This document shows positions 1 to 11,786 of a DNA stretch of 64,000 nucleotides, in pieces; within the stretch, counting starts at the first letter, position 1, and each line of letters starts with the position of its first letter. The stretch is from assembly GCA_002197995.1 (NCBI GenBank), contig NGZR01000002.1:8246001-8310000 (forward strand). Reading direction: 5' to 3'. The position numbers and the translations under genes are program-made. Origin of the DNA: Gaeumannomyces sp. JS-464. Lineage: Eukaryota; Ascomycota; Sordariomycetes; Magnaporthales; Magnaporthaceae. The notes under the pieces are model-generated. The model did not search any database and was not told the origin of the DNA. It saw only the letters and a program-made list of their open reading frames with translations.

Positions 1-339
1 ACGCTTCTAGGCGGTGGTGTGCTCTAGTGTTCGCAACGTGTCTTCACTTTTTGTCCATCTTTCGCCAGCCGTGTGGGCACACCCGATAACACGTGCAACA
101 AGGGTCTCTAAGAGCTCAAAGAAAAAAGAAAAAAACGCGGAAAATTTCCATAGCCACTTACCAGGTATCTGGTGCCCGTTCCATCTAGGTAGTGAGTGTG
201 GCTGGCATTCTTCTCAAGTACTGGAAAGCGCGGGTGAAACCCGCAGACATGGAGGGGGACGAACCGCATCAGGACTAACCGGCTGGCGTGTGCAGGAGCG
301 GGCAGGTCATACAGGGAAGGCGGCAGGCAAAAGGGTAGG
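1..339. other. Upstream region of the GH43 gene
   Basis: No gene could be supported here. An open frame runs through the stretch but has no recognisable domain and looks like chance. It most likely holds the promoter and 5' leader of the glycosidase that starts at 340. Confidence 0.4.
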
Positions 340-1407
340 ATGGAGGAGATAATACCGAGGCTGGGACCGAGCCGTTGGCTGGCCATGCTGCTTGTGCTTC
401 TCTCGGCCCACGAGGTCCTCACCATCCCCACAGACAGCAGCAAAGCAGAAGCAGAACAAGGGTCAGCAAGAAAACCCGCGCTGCTAACGTTGCTGAACCC
501 CGAGACGCCCAAGTCACCCGTGATGAACGTCGACTTCCCAGACCCGGCGATCGTGCAGGACAAGGACGGGTCCTGGTACGCGTTTGGGACGTCGGGCAAC
601 GGCAAGAACATCCAGGTGGCGACGGCACCGTCGCCTACGGGGCCTTGGACGTATCTATCCCAAACGGAACCGCTCCCGAACCCGGGGGCATGGACGACGG
701 GGAAGAACACGTGGGCACCCGACGTGCGGGTGCTGGACAACGGGTCCTACGTCATGTACTACTCGGGCGAGCTGGCGGCGGACCAGGCGCGTCACTGCGT
801 CGGGGCGGCGACGTCAACAGGCTCGATCCGGGGCCCGTTCCGGCCGATGGCGAGCCCGCTGGCGTGCCACATCGACGTGGGAGGCGCCATCGACCCCTCG
901 GGGTTCCTGGACGCGGCAACCAAGAAGCGGTACGTGGTGTACAAGGTGGACGGCAACAGCATCGGGCACGGCGGCGACTGCAACAACGGGGTCGCGCCGC
1001 TGGCCGCCACGCCCATCATGCTGCAGGAGGTCAGCGCCGCGGACGAGGTGATGCCCGTCGGGCAGCCGGTGCAGATCCTGGACCGCGCCGACGTCGACGG
1101 CCCGCTGGTGGAGGCGCCGGCGCTGGCGCGGACCAGGGACGGGTCGTACGTGCTGCTGTTCAGCAGCCACTGCTTCAGCTCGCCGCGGTACAACGTCAAT
1201 TACGCCGTCGCGCGGTCCGTGGGCGGGCCGTACAGCCGGTCGCCGGCGGCGCTGGTGCAGACGGGCGACTTCAACCTGACGGCGCCGGGCGGGGCGACGG
1301 CCGACGCGGGCGCGGGCGCCGTGGCCTTCCACGCCAACTGCCCGGCGGGACGCTGCATGTTTGTCGCCAGCTTTGGCGTCAAGGGCACCGAGATCATCAT
1401 AGGGTGA
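340..1407 (+). CDS. Secreted glycoside hydrolase, family GH43-type
   Basis: A 355-residue single-exon protein with the GH43 five-bladed propeller signature. This family contains arabinanases, arabinofuranosidases and beta-xylosidases that debranch plant hemicellulose or pectin outside the cell. Residues 12-28 form a hydrophobic signal peptide. The catalytic trio fits GH43: FPDP with base D68, the structural WAPD motif at 125-128, AIDPSGF with pKa-modulating D185, and acid E258 in VEAP. Length is normal for a one-domain member with no binding module. The ATG at 340 has A at -3 and G at +4; a second ATG at 385 would also keep a short signal peptide. Substrate cannot be read from the sequence. 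No frame damage is seen. Confidence 0.88.
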   Translation: MEEIIPRLGPSRWLAMLLVLLSAHEVLTIPTDSSKAEAEQGSARKPALLTLLNPETPKSPVMNVDFPDPAIVQDKDGSWYAFGTSGNGKNIQVATAPSPTGPWTYLSQTEPLPNPGAWTTGKNTWAPDVRVLDNGSYVMYYSGELAADQARHCVGAATSTGSIRGPFRPMASPLACHIDVGGAIDPSGFLDAATKKRYVVYKVDGNSIGHGGDCNNGVAPLAATPIMLQEVSAADEVMPVGQPVQILDRADVDGPLVEAPALARTRDGSYVLLFSSHCFSSPRYNVNYAVARSVGGPYSRSPAALVQTGDFNLTAPGGATADAGAGAVAFHANCPAGRCMFVASFGVKGTEIIIG

Positions 1408-3869
1408 ATGAGGCGGTTATGTCGTTTGTGCCGTCTTGGCGTTTAGGGCAGAGACGTTCGATTCGAGGACGTGCATGCCGAGCCCGCAGAGCCTCTCCCT
1501 ACCAGGGGGAACGTCAGCGCGTTGGCGTTCGCGTGGATGCATCAGGAAAATGTTTAATTGGGCTTGGCGGTTGCATTTGGATCCGGCGGGAAGCAAGTAA
1601 TAGCGACAGCGCATCACAGGATCACAGCTCCAGGCACGCGAAGCGCTCGCGCGGAGATCTTGGGGTTGCATGCGCGGCTCAGCGAAGTCGGTATGGAAGG
1701 AGGCGCGCGCAGTTGGGAAGCGAAAATGCATCACATCACGATCTGGAGGTGTTGCCAATTCTGGGCGACTGTGAAAATATGGGATTTCCACGATGCTGAT
1801 TGGCGCTGACGGCAGCAGGCCATTTCCTACCTCAGCACCCAGCCTAAGCCAGAAGCAGCAAAGCGCCAGGCACGCTGCCGTGATCGGGAGATGACCCCAC
1901 CTCCATGCAGCTAAGCGCCCGCAAGCGGCGAATCACACAGGCTGGGGCTACCCCACCATTAATTGCTTGCGTGCCAATGAGCGCTTCGCTGACAGGAACA
2001 GGATTGATAGAGGTTGGGATTTCTGCCCCGTCGCCCACATCCAGATCTGCCAGGCTCGATTCCCTGTTCTTCGCTCTTCCACCTCTCACTGCTAACCTAA
2101 ACCAGGCCCGCGGGAGCGCCATCTGCGGCCACCATGGCCGACCCATCACCGCATGCGTGCAAACCGATGAGCCGCCTGGAGACGGGAACAAAGACGCCGA
2201 ATCGCCAAGCGGCGTGGCCTTCATTTCCCCCACACTCTAGCGGTCTGGCCGGCGGCGAATCAGCGCTGCGTAGACTGCCGTCCGTTGGGCTCGTCGTCTT
2301 TGTTCTCGCCCACGCACCATTCGACATGGCAATTTTCTGGCACCATATCCCGCATGATGGCTCTTAAGCGCCCTGCTTTGTCCTCCTATCGGGCGCCTCT
2401 CGCTCTCTTTCGTCCTCGCCCTCCTTTTTCTTCCAGGCCACCTTCTTCCAGGCCGCCACCGTCCAGACCACCATCGGCGAGTTCCCATGCCCCGGAAGGA
2501 TCCTCCCAGCCTAAATCTGCACCCAGGAACGCCACACAGCCGCAGCACCTACCCACCCCTCTCAGTGGTTGTGGGCAGCCGGAAGATGGCCAGACGGATG
2601 CCCAGAGTCGACAGATCTTGGACGGCAGTTGCTGGCCAGCTGCTGCAAATGGAGCCTTGACGTCAGCCGGATCGGCGCGCTGCGACGCTGTGGTGCTAAA
2701 TCTGGACTGCTGGAGGGCTCCATCGCGTATACCAGTTCACACGAATGCCGCAGAAGCCATGCCGGGCGTATTCGTTGGGGAGATGGAGGGTGTCGGTTGC
2801 ATGGGTCTTTGCATGGTCGCACGACGCCTGATTGGCCAATGCCGCCGACTTGTCTCTAGGTTCTCGGGCGGTCCAACCAAGTGGTGGTCAGCAGCCTGCA
2901 CGTTATCACAAGGACTCTGCGTCTACAGTCTGCACGTCCAACGTGCCCCGAGAAGTAGACTACATGCACCGGGCTGGGAGGCTGGCTGTTCAGCACGGTA
3001 GCTGCTGCCGGTTGACAGGCCGACCACCTGCGCCATGCGTGCCCAGCTCACCCTGTCACATACTCTGCACGCGAACACCCACCCCCTGCTGCCCAAAGCA
3101 GACAGACGGCGGCCGGGCAAAATACCCGACTGGCTGGCGCACCCGTCGTCCCGCCGCTCGTGCCTCCACTTTTCCCCTTTCTTCTCTCGGCGACCTATCT
3201 TTGCCGCCCCTGCGAAGGCCGTCCCTCTCAACCCCCCTGTCTGCCCTGTGCAATTATTCTGCTATGGTCAGCAAAATGCCGTGCGACTGTCCAATATCGA
3301 TCCCCCGATACCACGCCCGCGGCTTTCCTTTTTCGGGGGCGCTAGGAGCTAGGTATAGGTGATGTGATATTACCCCGTAGGCGGTGGGCTGGACGCTGCC
3401 CTCCCCACTAGCACACGACTATCGAACCCGACCATCCAGCAAGACTGGCCATACATGTTCGGCAGAGCGTAGATACATATCATAGCTGTCCCCTCGCTGC
3501 GCTCATGGAATTTCGAGGTCCCTTTCCCACCAACCATTGCACTACCTGCGCGTCCACCTGCCATCAGGTTCATTTCCCCTCCTTTTCCGCCCTTGCTGCT
3601 GGCTTGCTTGGTTTCTATTACTCTCTTCTAATACACTATCTGCATTATAATCCTCCAACCTGGGTATTGACCTCGCGGCTGCCGTTTTCTGCTGAGCTCA
3701 TCGACCTTGGAGAAAATTCTCGGAGCTGCGTCTGCCAGAGACTTGGGTTATTTTTCTAAAATTTCCATCTAGAGCTGGGCTTCTTATCATTCAAACGCTC
3801 GTTCATACCGGATAGGGCCCAGGCTCTCCATCGATTTCCTCTCTCCAATATCCCTTCACTCTTGGGAAG
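1408..3869. other. Intergenic region, no supported gene
   Basis: About 2.46 kb in which overlapping open frames on both strands have no recognisable domain. The segment from about 3150 to 3860 is pyrimidine-rich on the + strand, which is typical of fungal promoters and 5' leaders, and probably serves the gene starting at 3870. Confidence 0.5.
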
Positions 3870-5588
3870 ATGGCGCCCAAAACAAGACTAGCAATACTGG
3901 TTGCTGCCCTGGTTCTGCCCAGAGATGCCTTCTCTCTCCAAGTGTCTCCGAATTCGCCCTGCGCATCCACCTGCTTGGACAGCCCGTCTCTCGACCAGTC
4001 AGACCCGAACTCCTCCAACACGCGCCCCTCGGACATGACCTGCGCGGATGCCGACTACGAGCGGAGTCCAGGTGGTAGGAAGTGGAAGTCCTGCATGACT
4101 TGCCTCGAAAAGAGCGGGTACTCTCAGGGGAGCGAGTCTGACCAGGGGTGGTATTTGTGTAAGTGCTTTGATACATGTCCTCGCCCAAATGGCCTTCTCC
4201 GTCTCGCCATTATGTCGATTCTGGAAGCTGCATACTAATATAAGAGATAGACAACATACGGTACAACTTCAACTACTGCATTTTTGGCTTCCCCAACAAC
4301 ACCAACATCGGCTCGAACCCCTGCCAAACCTCGAGGGCGTGCGGAGCTCTTGAAAACGCCCTCCAACACGACAGCTCGGGCTCGCAGCCCAAGGGCGACT
4401 ACACATACTGCAACGCCGACGGAGGCGCCATGACGGGCGAGTTCTACGACAAGTGCCTCGCCTGTATTGGTGGCTTCAGGGAGCAGGGCTTTGTGAGGAA
4501 CGGGCTGGTCGCCCTCGAGGCCGGCTGCCAGCAGCGCCCGGCCCCCGGCAAGACGGTTGGCATCTCTGGGTCCATCTTCTCACCCGATCACATCACAGTC
4601 TTGAACTCGCACTCCAACGAGAAGGACGACAAGGGATCAAGCGCCCCGACAACCACTATCGTCATCGCCGTCATCTCGGCCGTCATCGGGCTAGCTGCCG
4701 TGGCTGCCGTCGTCTACATGTGCATCCGCAAGCGCCGGAACCGCAGAGACCGCGCTGGTTCGAGGCGTGGGGGTGATCACCGGCGCCAGAGCTCGCTCTC
4801 CTTCTGGTGCCCGACCCCGAGGAACCCCAACCCGCTCCAGATGTTCGCCGGCCCCGGCGGTGACGGCTACGCCTACACCGACGGCAGCTCGCCATACGAC
4901 GATCCCGCCGCTCAGGCCCATCGTCAGCAGCAAGACGAGCAGCAGAAGCCGCAGCACATCGTGTCGGTTCGCAACAGTATCACTCCCACGCCGCCCGCCA
5001 ACCTCTGGCGCACAAGCCATGCCGTCACGACATCCCTGTCGCCCGTGGACGAGGACAAGAAGTCCCACCAGGGCTGGTCGCCGTCGTCGCCCCGCCAGGA
5101 CTGGACCTTCACCCCCGGTCCCGGCCACGACCAGAAGGCGCAGAACGTCTCATTTGATAAGTCGGCCCTGGGCGGCGGCGCCAACGATAACGGCCTCCAC
5201 CAGCTCAAGACGTCGCTCCCCACGCCGCCCCGCAACGCCCACGCCTCGCCCCTGACGGCGTCAACGGCGACGCCCACCTCGGCCACGCAGCTGCTGTCGT
5301 ACGCCCACGCGCCATACGTCCCCGCCCGACCACCGCCCGTCGCGGGCTCGCCCAAGAGCGCGCGCTTCCCCGCCGCCAGTCGCCCGCCTCGTCGCCCCAG
5401 CAGCAGTGGGGTGGCCTGCGCCCGCCCAGGGAGGCGCCATGAGATCCGCCACCGCGTCGCCGCCGCCGCCGCCGCCGTCCAAGAGCCCGCGCATCGGGGC
5501 GGGCGGCCGCAAGGGTGGGCGCGACAACGGGAGCCCCGTCGAGAGCAACGCCATCCAGACTTTATTCCCTGGCCCGCCGAGACGCTAG
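3870..5588 (+). CDS. Cysteine-rich single-pass plasma-membrane protein with one intron
   Basis: Exon 1 is 3870-4158 and exon 2 starts at 4251. The protein opens with a signal peptide (residues about 6-22), followed by a cysteine-rich ectodomain of about 200 residues, one membrane helix encoded near 4651-4728, a basic stop-transfer run (KRRNRR), and a long Pro/Ser/Gln-rich cytoplasmic tail. This is the layout of Sordariomycete proteins often auto-named 'LPXTG-domain-containing', of unknown function; I do not see a sorting signal and do not infer one. The frame in use at the membrane helix runs on to 5668 but becomes Arg/Ala-rich after about 5375. The tail reads naturally (SPASSPQQQW) in the next frame from about 5374, then in the third frame (SATASPPPPPPSKSP) to a stop at 5588. 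Two one-base losses would explain this. Confidence 0.62.
4159..4250 (+). other. Spliceosomal intron (92 nt)
   Basis: GTAAGT donor, ACTAAT branch-like sequence near 4233, TAG acceptor. Removing it joins TTG-T to AC and continues the cysteine-rich ectodomain in frame. Without splicing, the first exon meets a stop soon after. Confidence 0.8.
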
Positions 5589-6824
5589 GGCTGTGCATAG
5601 CTGTTGCTGCATCTGCAGGCTGCCGGCTCATGAAGCTAACATTTCTTTGTTGTTACCCTAATGTATAACTGGCATTGCATATTTTTCCCTACCTGATATC
5701 ACACCTATTTGCTTTTCTATCATGTTTCGGCGATTTCCTGTTGCTGGCGTTTTACCTTTTTTTTTTTTTTTTTCTTCTCTATTCATCTGTTTCCGTGGTG
5801 CATCTAAGGAAGGGGCTAGGCCATCTAAACATATGGTAAAGGCGTGTAGGTCTCTCAATGCGCGTGTTCTCGGACGTTGTAAGGTTCAAAGGTAGTTCAT
5901 GTAACATCAAGATCAAAAGAAACGAAATGTACTTGTGTCGATTGTCCGCCCGGTCTCTCATACAGCAAAAGCAGAACAAGGGTCTCCCAGTAATGCCGTA
6001 GATCGTGCACCTCTTTCTTTGTCAACTCCTCGGCACGCACGCAGCAAATGCAGCACACGGGATTGGGTGATGCTGTCCGGTCGGTAGTGGCTCCAGCCCA
6101 TCCATGTCTTCGCCCCAACTCGGGCGCTGTCAGCCAGCGGGCTCTAATACGCTGCGTCCTTCGGCCTGACAACGGCACTCGAACCGAGAGCGTGATGGTG
6201 GCAGGGGGGCATCGTGGCATGGTGCGTGCTGTAAGCAGGGGCTCCATCGGGTCGAGCAGTACCGAGGAGTATTAGAAGGCCATGGGAGGAACGGGGTGCT
6301 AGACATCCAAGCGCGCGGGTGTGAATAGGCGAGCGTGCACGCGCGTCTTCTCCCGGCGGATTCTATGTATCCCACATCGCTAGTCAAGCATCACAAGAGG
6401 AATCGGGGCCATAGGTCACGCAAGGAACGGTCAAGGCAGTGGGGTCATTTGCCGGCAAGCAATAAACAACATGTCGTGCGAGGTATTGAAAAAAAAAAAA
6501 AAAAAAGGTTGGGAAGGCCCGCCCAGGCCAAGTGTCGGCTCGGGCCAGCAAAAAAAAGCTTTCCCCTATCTACCCCGAGAATTTCCATGCGCCCTTTCCC
6601 CTGAACGCCAAGCTAGGCCACACACAAAAACAACGCAAGATCCAGCCCTCTTTGGGCGGTTTGATATGGTTCTAGAGGAAAAAAAAAAGACTTTGGTATG
6701 CGCAGGACAGCATGCTGGTAGTACTTTATACAATGATGGTAAAAACACGGGAAAAGAAGGATATGTGGAAACATGATGGTTTCAAAAAGAATATAAGTTA
6801 AAAAACGGCAGTTCCACCCCGGCC
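5589..6824. other. Convergent intergenic region
   Basis: This lies between the 3' end of the membrane-protein gene (+) and the 3' end of SAC3 (-). It holds a T17 tract near 5757 and A-tracts near 6490 and 6680, consistent with 3' untranslated regions. No supported gene. Confidence 0.5.
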
Positions 6825-9800
6825 TCAAGACCAAGGGGTCTGACCCCTGCCCAGGAGCTCGCTCTGCTCCCGGTACCAAGCCTCGCCCTCCTCCATCAGT
6901 GCCCCGGTCTCACGCATCTCCTGGATGATGCGCTCCGTCTCGGCGAAGTCCGTCCGCTGCTTCTTGGCGCTGGAAGGCGAGCCCGTGTCGCCCCGGGGCT
7001 GCTGCTGGTGGACGCTGGTGATCGACATGGCGTCGTCTCCGCCGTCGCCCTCGGCGACCAGCCGCTTCCGCTTGTGCTGCTGCGGCGGCGGCGTGCCGCT
7101 CTCGCCGTTGAGCATGGCGCTGCGTATGCTAGACGCCGATGACAGGCGTGGTGCGTGCGTGCGCCAGCTTACGCTCCTCGTGTGGGTAAGGACGTTCTCT
7201 GCCGGGGGCGAATGGGCTTCCTGGGTCGCGCCGCTGTCTCCGTTGGCGACGGGCGGAAGGCCGTAGTCTCCAAAGCCCGGGAACCGCTTGCCCTCAATCA
7301 TAGGCTTCGCGATAGACTCATGGAGGTACTGTCCGTTGGGCATGTGAATCATACCCATGGCCCTGAGTCTGAAGTGGCTCGTCTTGAGTCCCACGCTTCG
7401 GGGCCGTTTCAGCCGGTCGACTTCCTCATTGCTGGGAGATGCGGTACGCTTCGTTATGCCCGAGAAGTTGGTAGTCCTGTTTCGAGGCTGAATCGAGCGG
7501 CCCAGGCTCGCAGAGCGTGACGGGGGGCTGCGGCTGCTGTCATCCCTCTCGGTGCTGCGATGGCGCGACTCTCTGACACTAGACGAAAATACAGCCATGG
7601 CGCCATCTCGGACACGCGAAGCTGATCGAGACAAACTGTCCTTCCAGTGCCTAAGAAGATTGCCCTTGCCCTTTCTCCTGGGTGGAGCTGGCCGACGGGG
7701 ATCGAGGACGGAGAAGCGTGTCGGCTACCGAATCGTCGTCGCGGATGTCATCATCTGCTGGGTCCCGTTTTCGGTTGAGATGCTGCTGCTGTAAGACCCT
7801 GAGGCTCTCTGCGAAATTGCCGGTGTCTGCCTCAAGTTGTTTGGCTCGCTTTGTCTCCTCGACTCTCTTCTTTCTAGCAGCGGCCTCCTTGTCTGCCTTG
7901 GCTTGGGCCAGCTGAGACTCTCTGAATTGTCTCATCAGGTCGCGACCTCGTGTCGCGCGACGGCCGAGGGCTTTGTTGCGGGCGATATCACGCCAGCGAT
8001 AAAAGAACTTGAGGCCAAGGTTGTACCTTCTCCACTTTAGTGCCTCCTCCCATGACTTAGCGTCCTCCTCTTTCCGCTTTCTCTCTTCCTCCTCCGCCAA
8101 GAACTGCTTGCACGCCTGGCGAACCAAGTGCTCAGTATAGCTGACCGTGAACTCCTCCATCATCCCTTTGTCACCAAGCACAAACCACTTCGTGAACTGC
8201 TTCATCAGATCCACCCTGGGCAGCTGGGGGGCTTGTGGTGGTTGGGTAGGCAAGGCAGACAGCGAGGCAGTAGGCTTGGAAGAGTCAATCGGTGGCGGCA
8301 ACTGGGCTGGCTTTGTGGCGGTTGGGGCTGCTGAGGCTTCGGCCATAAACCCATTCTTCTGCTTAGCAGCGGCTATCTTGTCCAAGAGTGACACACCCGA
8401 TGCTGTAGCTGTAGTCTGCTCCTGCTGCTTGTTGACTCCAATACCTGATACACTGGCGCTCTGAGAAACGGATGTCGGGGCCGGTGCAGAACTGCGGGAT
8501 ATGGATGTAGCTGGGGTGCTGACGCGGGTAACTGTGACTGGGAGGGTCCGGAGTTGGTAGGCTGGGCTGGCTGGAGCGAGAATGGCGTAGCGCCGAAGAC
8601 ACTGGCTGTAGATCCTGGCTTGATGCCCTGTCCTAGGGATGTGGCTGGGATCGCAGGCGCCGGTGATGCCGCGTTTTTCTGTAGCAATCGCTCGCCTGCC
8701 TTCGACGATATTCCTAGTGATGGCAGCTGTGGATCCACGGCCATAGAGAAGGGGTTCGTCTTGGGCGCATTGCTTGCTGCGAGACCTGTCAATCCGGCTC
8801 CTCCAGCAGAGGGAGCGCCAAAAGGACTCGGCTTGGACGTAGTGGCTGCCCCCCAGCCGCCCGGGCCCGTCGTTGGCGGCGGGCTTGGCTTCGGCGCTGC
8901 GGTGTTTACGGGCGGTGGTTCGACAGAGTTCCCCTGCGACGGTCCCAGGGCCGGAGCCCGCGGGAAGGCAGATGATGGTTGGCCAAACGTTCCAATGGTT
9001 GTGCCATGAGTCTTGGTGGGCTCAAATGGGTTCTTGAATGGCGTGCCCGAGATTTTCTTGGCCTGTGTCGTGTCTATCTTGGCACTCATGGTCGCGGCTG
9101 GCGTCTTCACAGGGCTCGGGGAAGTCGTCGACGAACATGCCTTCGGGACTGTCTGGGTCCCTGACCTCGACTGCATCCGACGGGGCGTCCTCCTCGAAAA
9201 CATTGTTCCGGATGACTTCTAGGAGCGGTCGATTGCAGCGCTTCCGCTCAACAAAGAGTGAGAAGACGGCATCATTAGACACGCTGGGCAATGGCTGATT
9301 CTTCATAATCAAGACGTAGCTGTCGTCGTCGGAGAACTTGAGACCTCGGTCATTCACAAAGTCGACTGCCTCCTGCTCTGTGTCGAATCTCAAGAGCTTC
9401 TGCAAGCTTGCTGGCGTGATGTTCTTGGGGGAGTCCCGGCCTCGCGAGCAGGCCTTTACGAGCTTGCGAAGATAGACCGACCGAATCAGGGTGAAGCTCA
9501 TCTCGGCTACACAAGCCATGGCGAATGAGACGGAGCGGTCTGCCACCATGTCGAAGTAGGCTGCAGCTGCGCCGACGGCCAAGCTTGGGAAGTAAACATA
9601 CTCCTTCTGGGCATGGTTCTTGAGCTTGGCCCTGAGCGGTGTCGTGTACTCCAGGCGTGCCTGGACCAGCGAGATAGCCGTCTGGACCTGGTTAGACGAT
9701 CCCCAGTTCCGGGTCATCATCTCTTTCTCGATCTGCAGGATGTCCGAAGTGTCGTTGGCGAAGAAGATGATCCAGTATGCGACAAACTCGGGCTCGTTAT

Positions 9801-11289
9801 CGCATTGGATACCTTGCTTGTGTAGATCGCCATAGGCAGCCTTGAGCGAGATCAGCGTCTTCTGGAACGCCTCGCGCTCCTGCTGTGCCGAGTACTCGAC
9901 ATTCGCGGCGCCTTTCCGTGCAAAGAGATGATGCGAGACGGCATGGAAGCGCGCAATGGTTTCGAGAATGTTAACCATGCGCAAGCTTTCCTCGGGCAGC
10001 ATCCTGCTCTGGAAGGTGAAGTCACGCCGGATGGCTCGGAGACGATCCCAGAGAAACGCGTGGCGGTCTCGAAGGTTGTGCTCTCCTTGGAGCACCTGGT
10101 CAAGCAGATACGCTGTTGTTCGCTCGAGCGCGCCAATGGTGCGCACCTCGTTGGGTAGAACGGACGACTCGCCGGCGGAGGAGCGGGCGTGACGCTTGAC
10201 AAACATCTCCCTGACGGCCCATGGCGTGCGATCTGGACCCTCTGCTCGTTCCTCAATCAGGGCGAGGTTCTCTGCGACCCTGGTTATTACCTCGTAGACG
10301 GGGCACATGTCCTCGCACGTGCCTCGAAAGTCGATAGCATCCTCGATGCGGATTTGTTTGTCTTTGATATCGATCAGGCCGCCCTTCTCCAGGGACGCCC
10401 GGACTTTGTTCTGGTGGCTTTCCAGGTGTTTCTGCCTAAAGGCAATAGCCTGTGGGCGTTTGTTGGGGTCGAAGAAATCGGCGGGGAGGGTCAGGTCCGG
10501 TACCCCGTCCTTCTTCAGTTGGTTTTTGACTGCTGTCGCGTACTCCTCCTGGGTCGCGATTGGAGCTGCCGCAGTGAACCTTGCGCTGCTTCCCTGCTTG
10601 GATTTCGAGGAGGCGGGCCCCGCCTGGGCGTCGCTGAGTTTCTGGAAAGCATTCTGGAGCGACGAGTTCGATACGGACTTGTTGGCGCTTAGCGGCGCAT
10701 CCGACGGAGTGCCCTTGGTGATTTTGGGTTCACCGTTGGCGCCCGCCGTGATGAAAGTACCGCTCTTGGCTAAGTACTCCGTCAAGTTCGGCTTCCTGTT
10801 CTGTTGCGTGCTACCCCCGTTCATCTTGTCGCGCTTTTGATTGTCTGTGTTGAAAGGGTTCGGTGGGTTCCCGAAACCCGAGTTGGTGCAAGTGATGGGT
10901 GCTGAGGGCTGTCCAAACGGGCTGGAAATCAACGAGCTTCCGGTCATATTGGGTTGGGCCGTATTTTTGCTGAAGGGTGAGTTTTGCGAGGGCGCGCCAA
11001 ATCCATTTAAGCTACCAAAGGTTGTCGTTGTGGACTGCTGGCTTCCGAAAGGACTTGGAGAGGCCTGGCTACCAAAGGGGGTAGAGGACTGGGCCCCGAA
11101 AGGCGTCGTCGCGGGCTGCTGGTTGCCGAAAGGTGTCGATGTAGTCTGGGCTCCGAAAGGCGTCGACGTAGTAGGTGTGCCAAAGGGATTCTTGGCGAAT
11201 GGGCTCGCAGCCGGGTTTGGGGATGGACTCCCTGCGTGATCTTGCATCAGTATATCCGCCTTCTTCCGAGACTTGTTCCGCCGCGCCAT
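6825..11289 (-). CDS. SAC3: SAC3/GANP-family mRNA export scaffold (TREX-2)
   Basis: Nuclear-pore-associated scaffold of TREX-2, linking transcription to mRNA export; about 1490 residues, normal for fungi. Residues 28-130 carry PFG/FG repeats (TPFGAQ, SPFGSQ), as expected for binding the export receptor Mex67. The SAC3/GANP domain starts with RGTCEDMCP at 322-330 and runs to about residue 640. Near 8230-7900 comes the long charged helix resembling the CID segment that binds Cdc31, Sus1 and related partners (KWRRYNLGLKFFYRW). The reading frame changes three times: about 9105-9135, about 8515-8555 and about 7665-7690. The first two offset each other. No credible intron (GT...AG, 45 nt or more) fits any of them. 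The start at 11289 begins MARRNKSRKK. The divergent neighbour ends only 77 bp upstream. Confidence 0.9.
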
Positions 11290-11366
11290 AGTGCCTTTGT
11301 TCTCTGCTTTCGGAGCGATTGTGAAGAAGCCCGGGGTGCGCTACTGAGCGCCTTGGCGGTCTTTGT

Positions 11367-11786
11367 TTATCGAACCCAGTACTCGGGCGGGTAGCCCATG
11401 CACCAGAAGAAAAACTTGACCCCGTCGGAGTCCTCCAGCGGATTACGACCAGTCAACGCGACGCGTTCCTCAAAGGTCATCTGAAGGGCGCGGAGACGGG
11501 CTGGCTCCTCGGCGCGCTCAAGGGCTTCGCGCTCAGCTCGCTCGCGGGCCAGGCGCTCAGCGTGCTCTCGGGCTTCGTCCTCCGTTCGGTCGGCCGCGGC
11601 GTGTAGGCATTCCTCGATCGAGGGAAGCTGTGCCCAGCGCTCCTCTACTCTCCGCCAGTTCTCCTCATCCTCCCGGATCTTCTGCTGTTTGGCGTCTTCG
11701 ATCTTTTGTTGGCGCCTTTTCCACGCCGCCTTCTTTCGCTGCTGTTTTGTGGGACGACTGGGCTGGCCAGTGGTGTTATGAGGCAT
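11367..11786 (-). CDS. Small charged coiled-coil protein, unknown function
   Basis: Begins MPHNTTGQ and encodes 139 residues. The frame is open further upstream to 11927, but the upstream extension is unconvincing, so the 11786 ATG is preferred. Residues about 10-105 are almost all Lys, Arg, Glu, Ala and Gln with heptad-like spacing (RERAEREALERAEE), predicting a long helix or coiled coil. The C-terminus has the motif GRNPLED and an aromatic end (KFFFWCMGYPPEYWVR). I do not recognise the family. Its stop lies 77 bp upstream of the SAC3 start on the same strand. Confidence 0.55.
   Translation of the reverse strand: MPHNTTGQPSRPTKQQRKKAAWKRRQQKIEDAKQQKIREDEENWRRVEERWAQLPSIEECLHAAADRTEDEAREHAERLARERAEREALERAEEPARLRALQMTFEERVALTGRNPLEDSDGVKFFFWCMGYPPEYWVR

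Noticed and set aside
14..352. 112-codon open frame overlapping the GH43 start
   Set aside because: No domain, Lys/Arg-rich random composition, and it overlaps the glycosidase start in another frame.
375..1799. 474-codon frame and several minus-strand frames over the GH43 gene
   Set aside because: They are Arg/Gly/Ala-rich shadows of a G+C-rich coding region; only the frame 340-1407 has family motifs.
2285..3362. Overlapping + frames of 170-240 codons in the intergenic region
   Set aside because: No motif and no splice-linked continuation; Ser/Pro/Arg-rich as expected from pyrimidine-rich promoter DNA.
9100..9140. A 37 nt GT...AG segment that would fix the first SAC3 frame change
   Set aside because: Too short for a fungal intron, and the donor GTGAAG is poor; the other two shifts have no comparable solution.
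9013..9222. Plus-strand frames opposite SAC3 (8128-11239)
   Set aside because: They are antisense shadows of SAC3; several begin or end at SAC3 FG-repeat codons.
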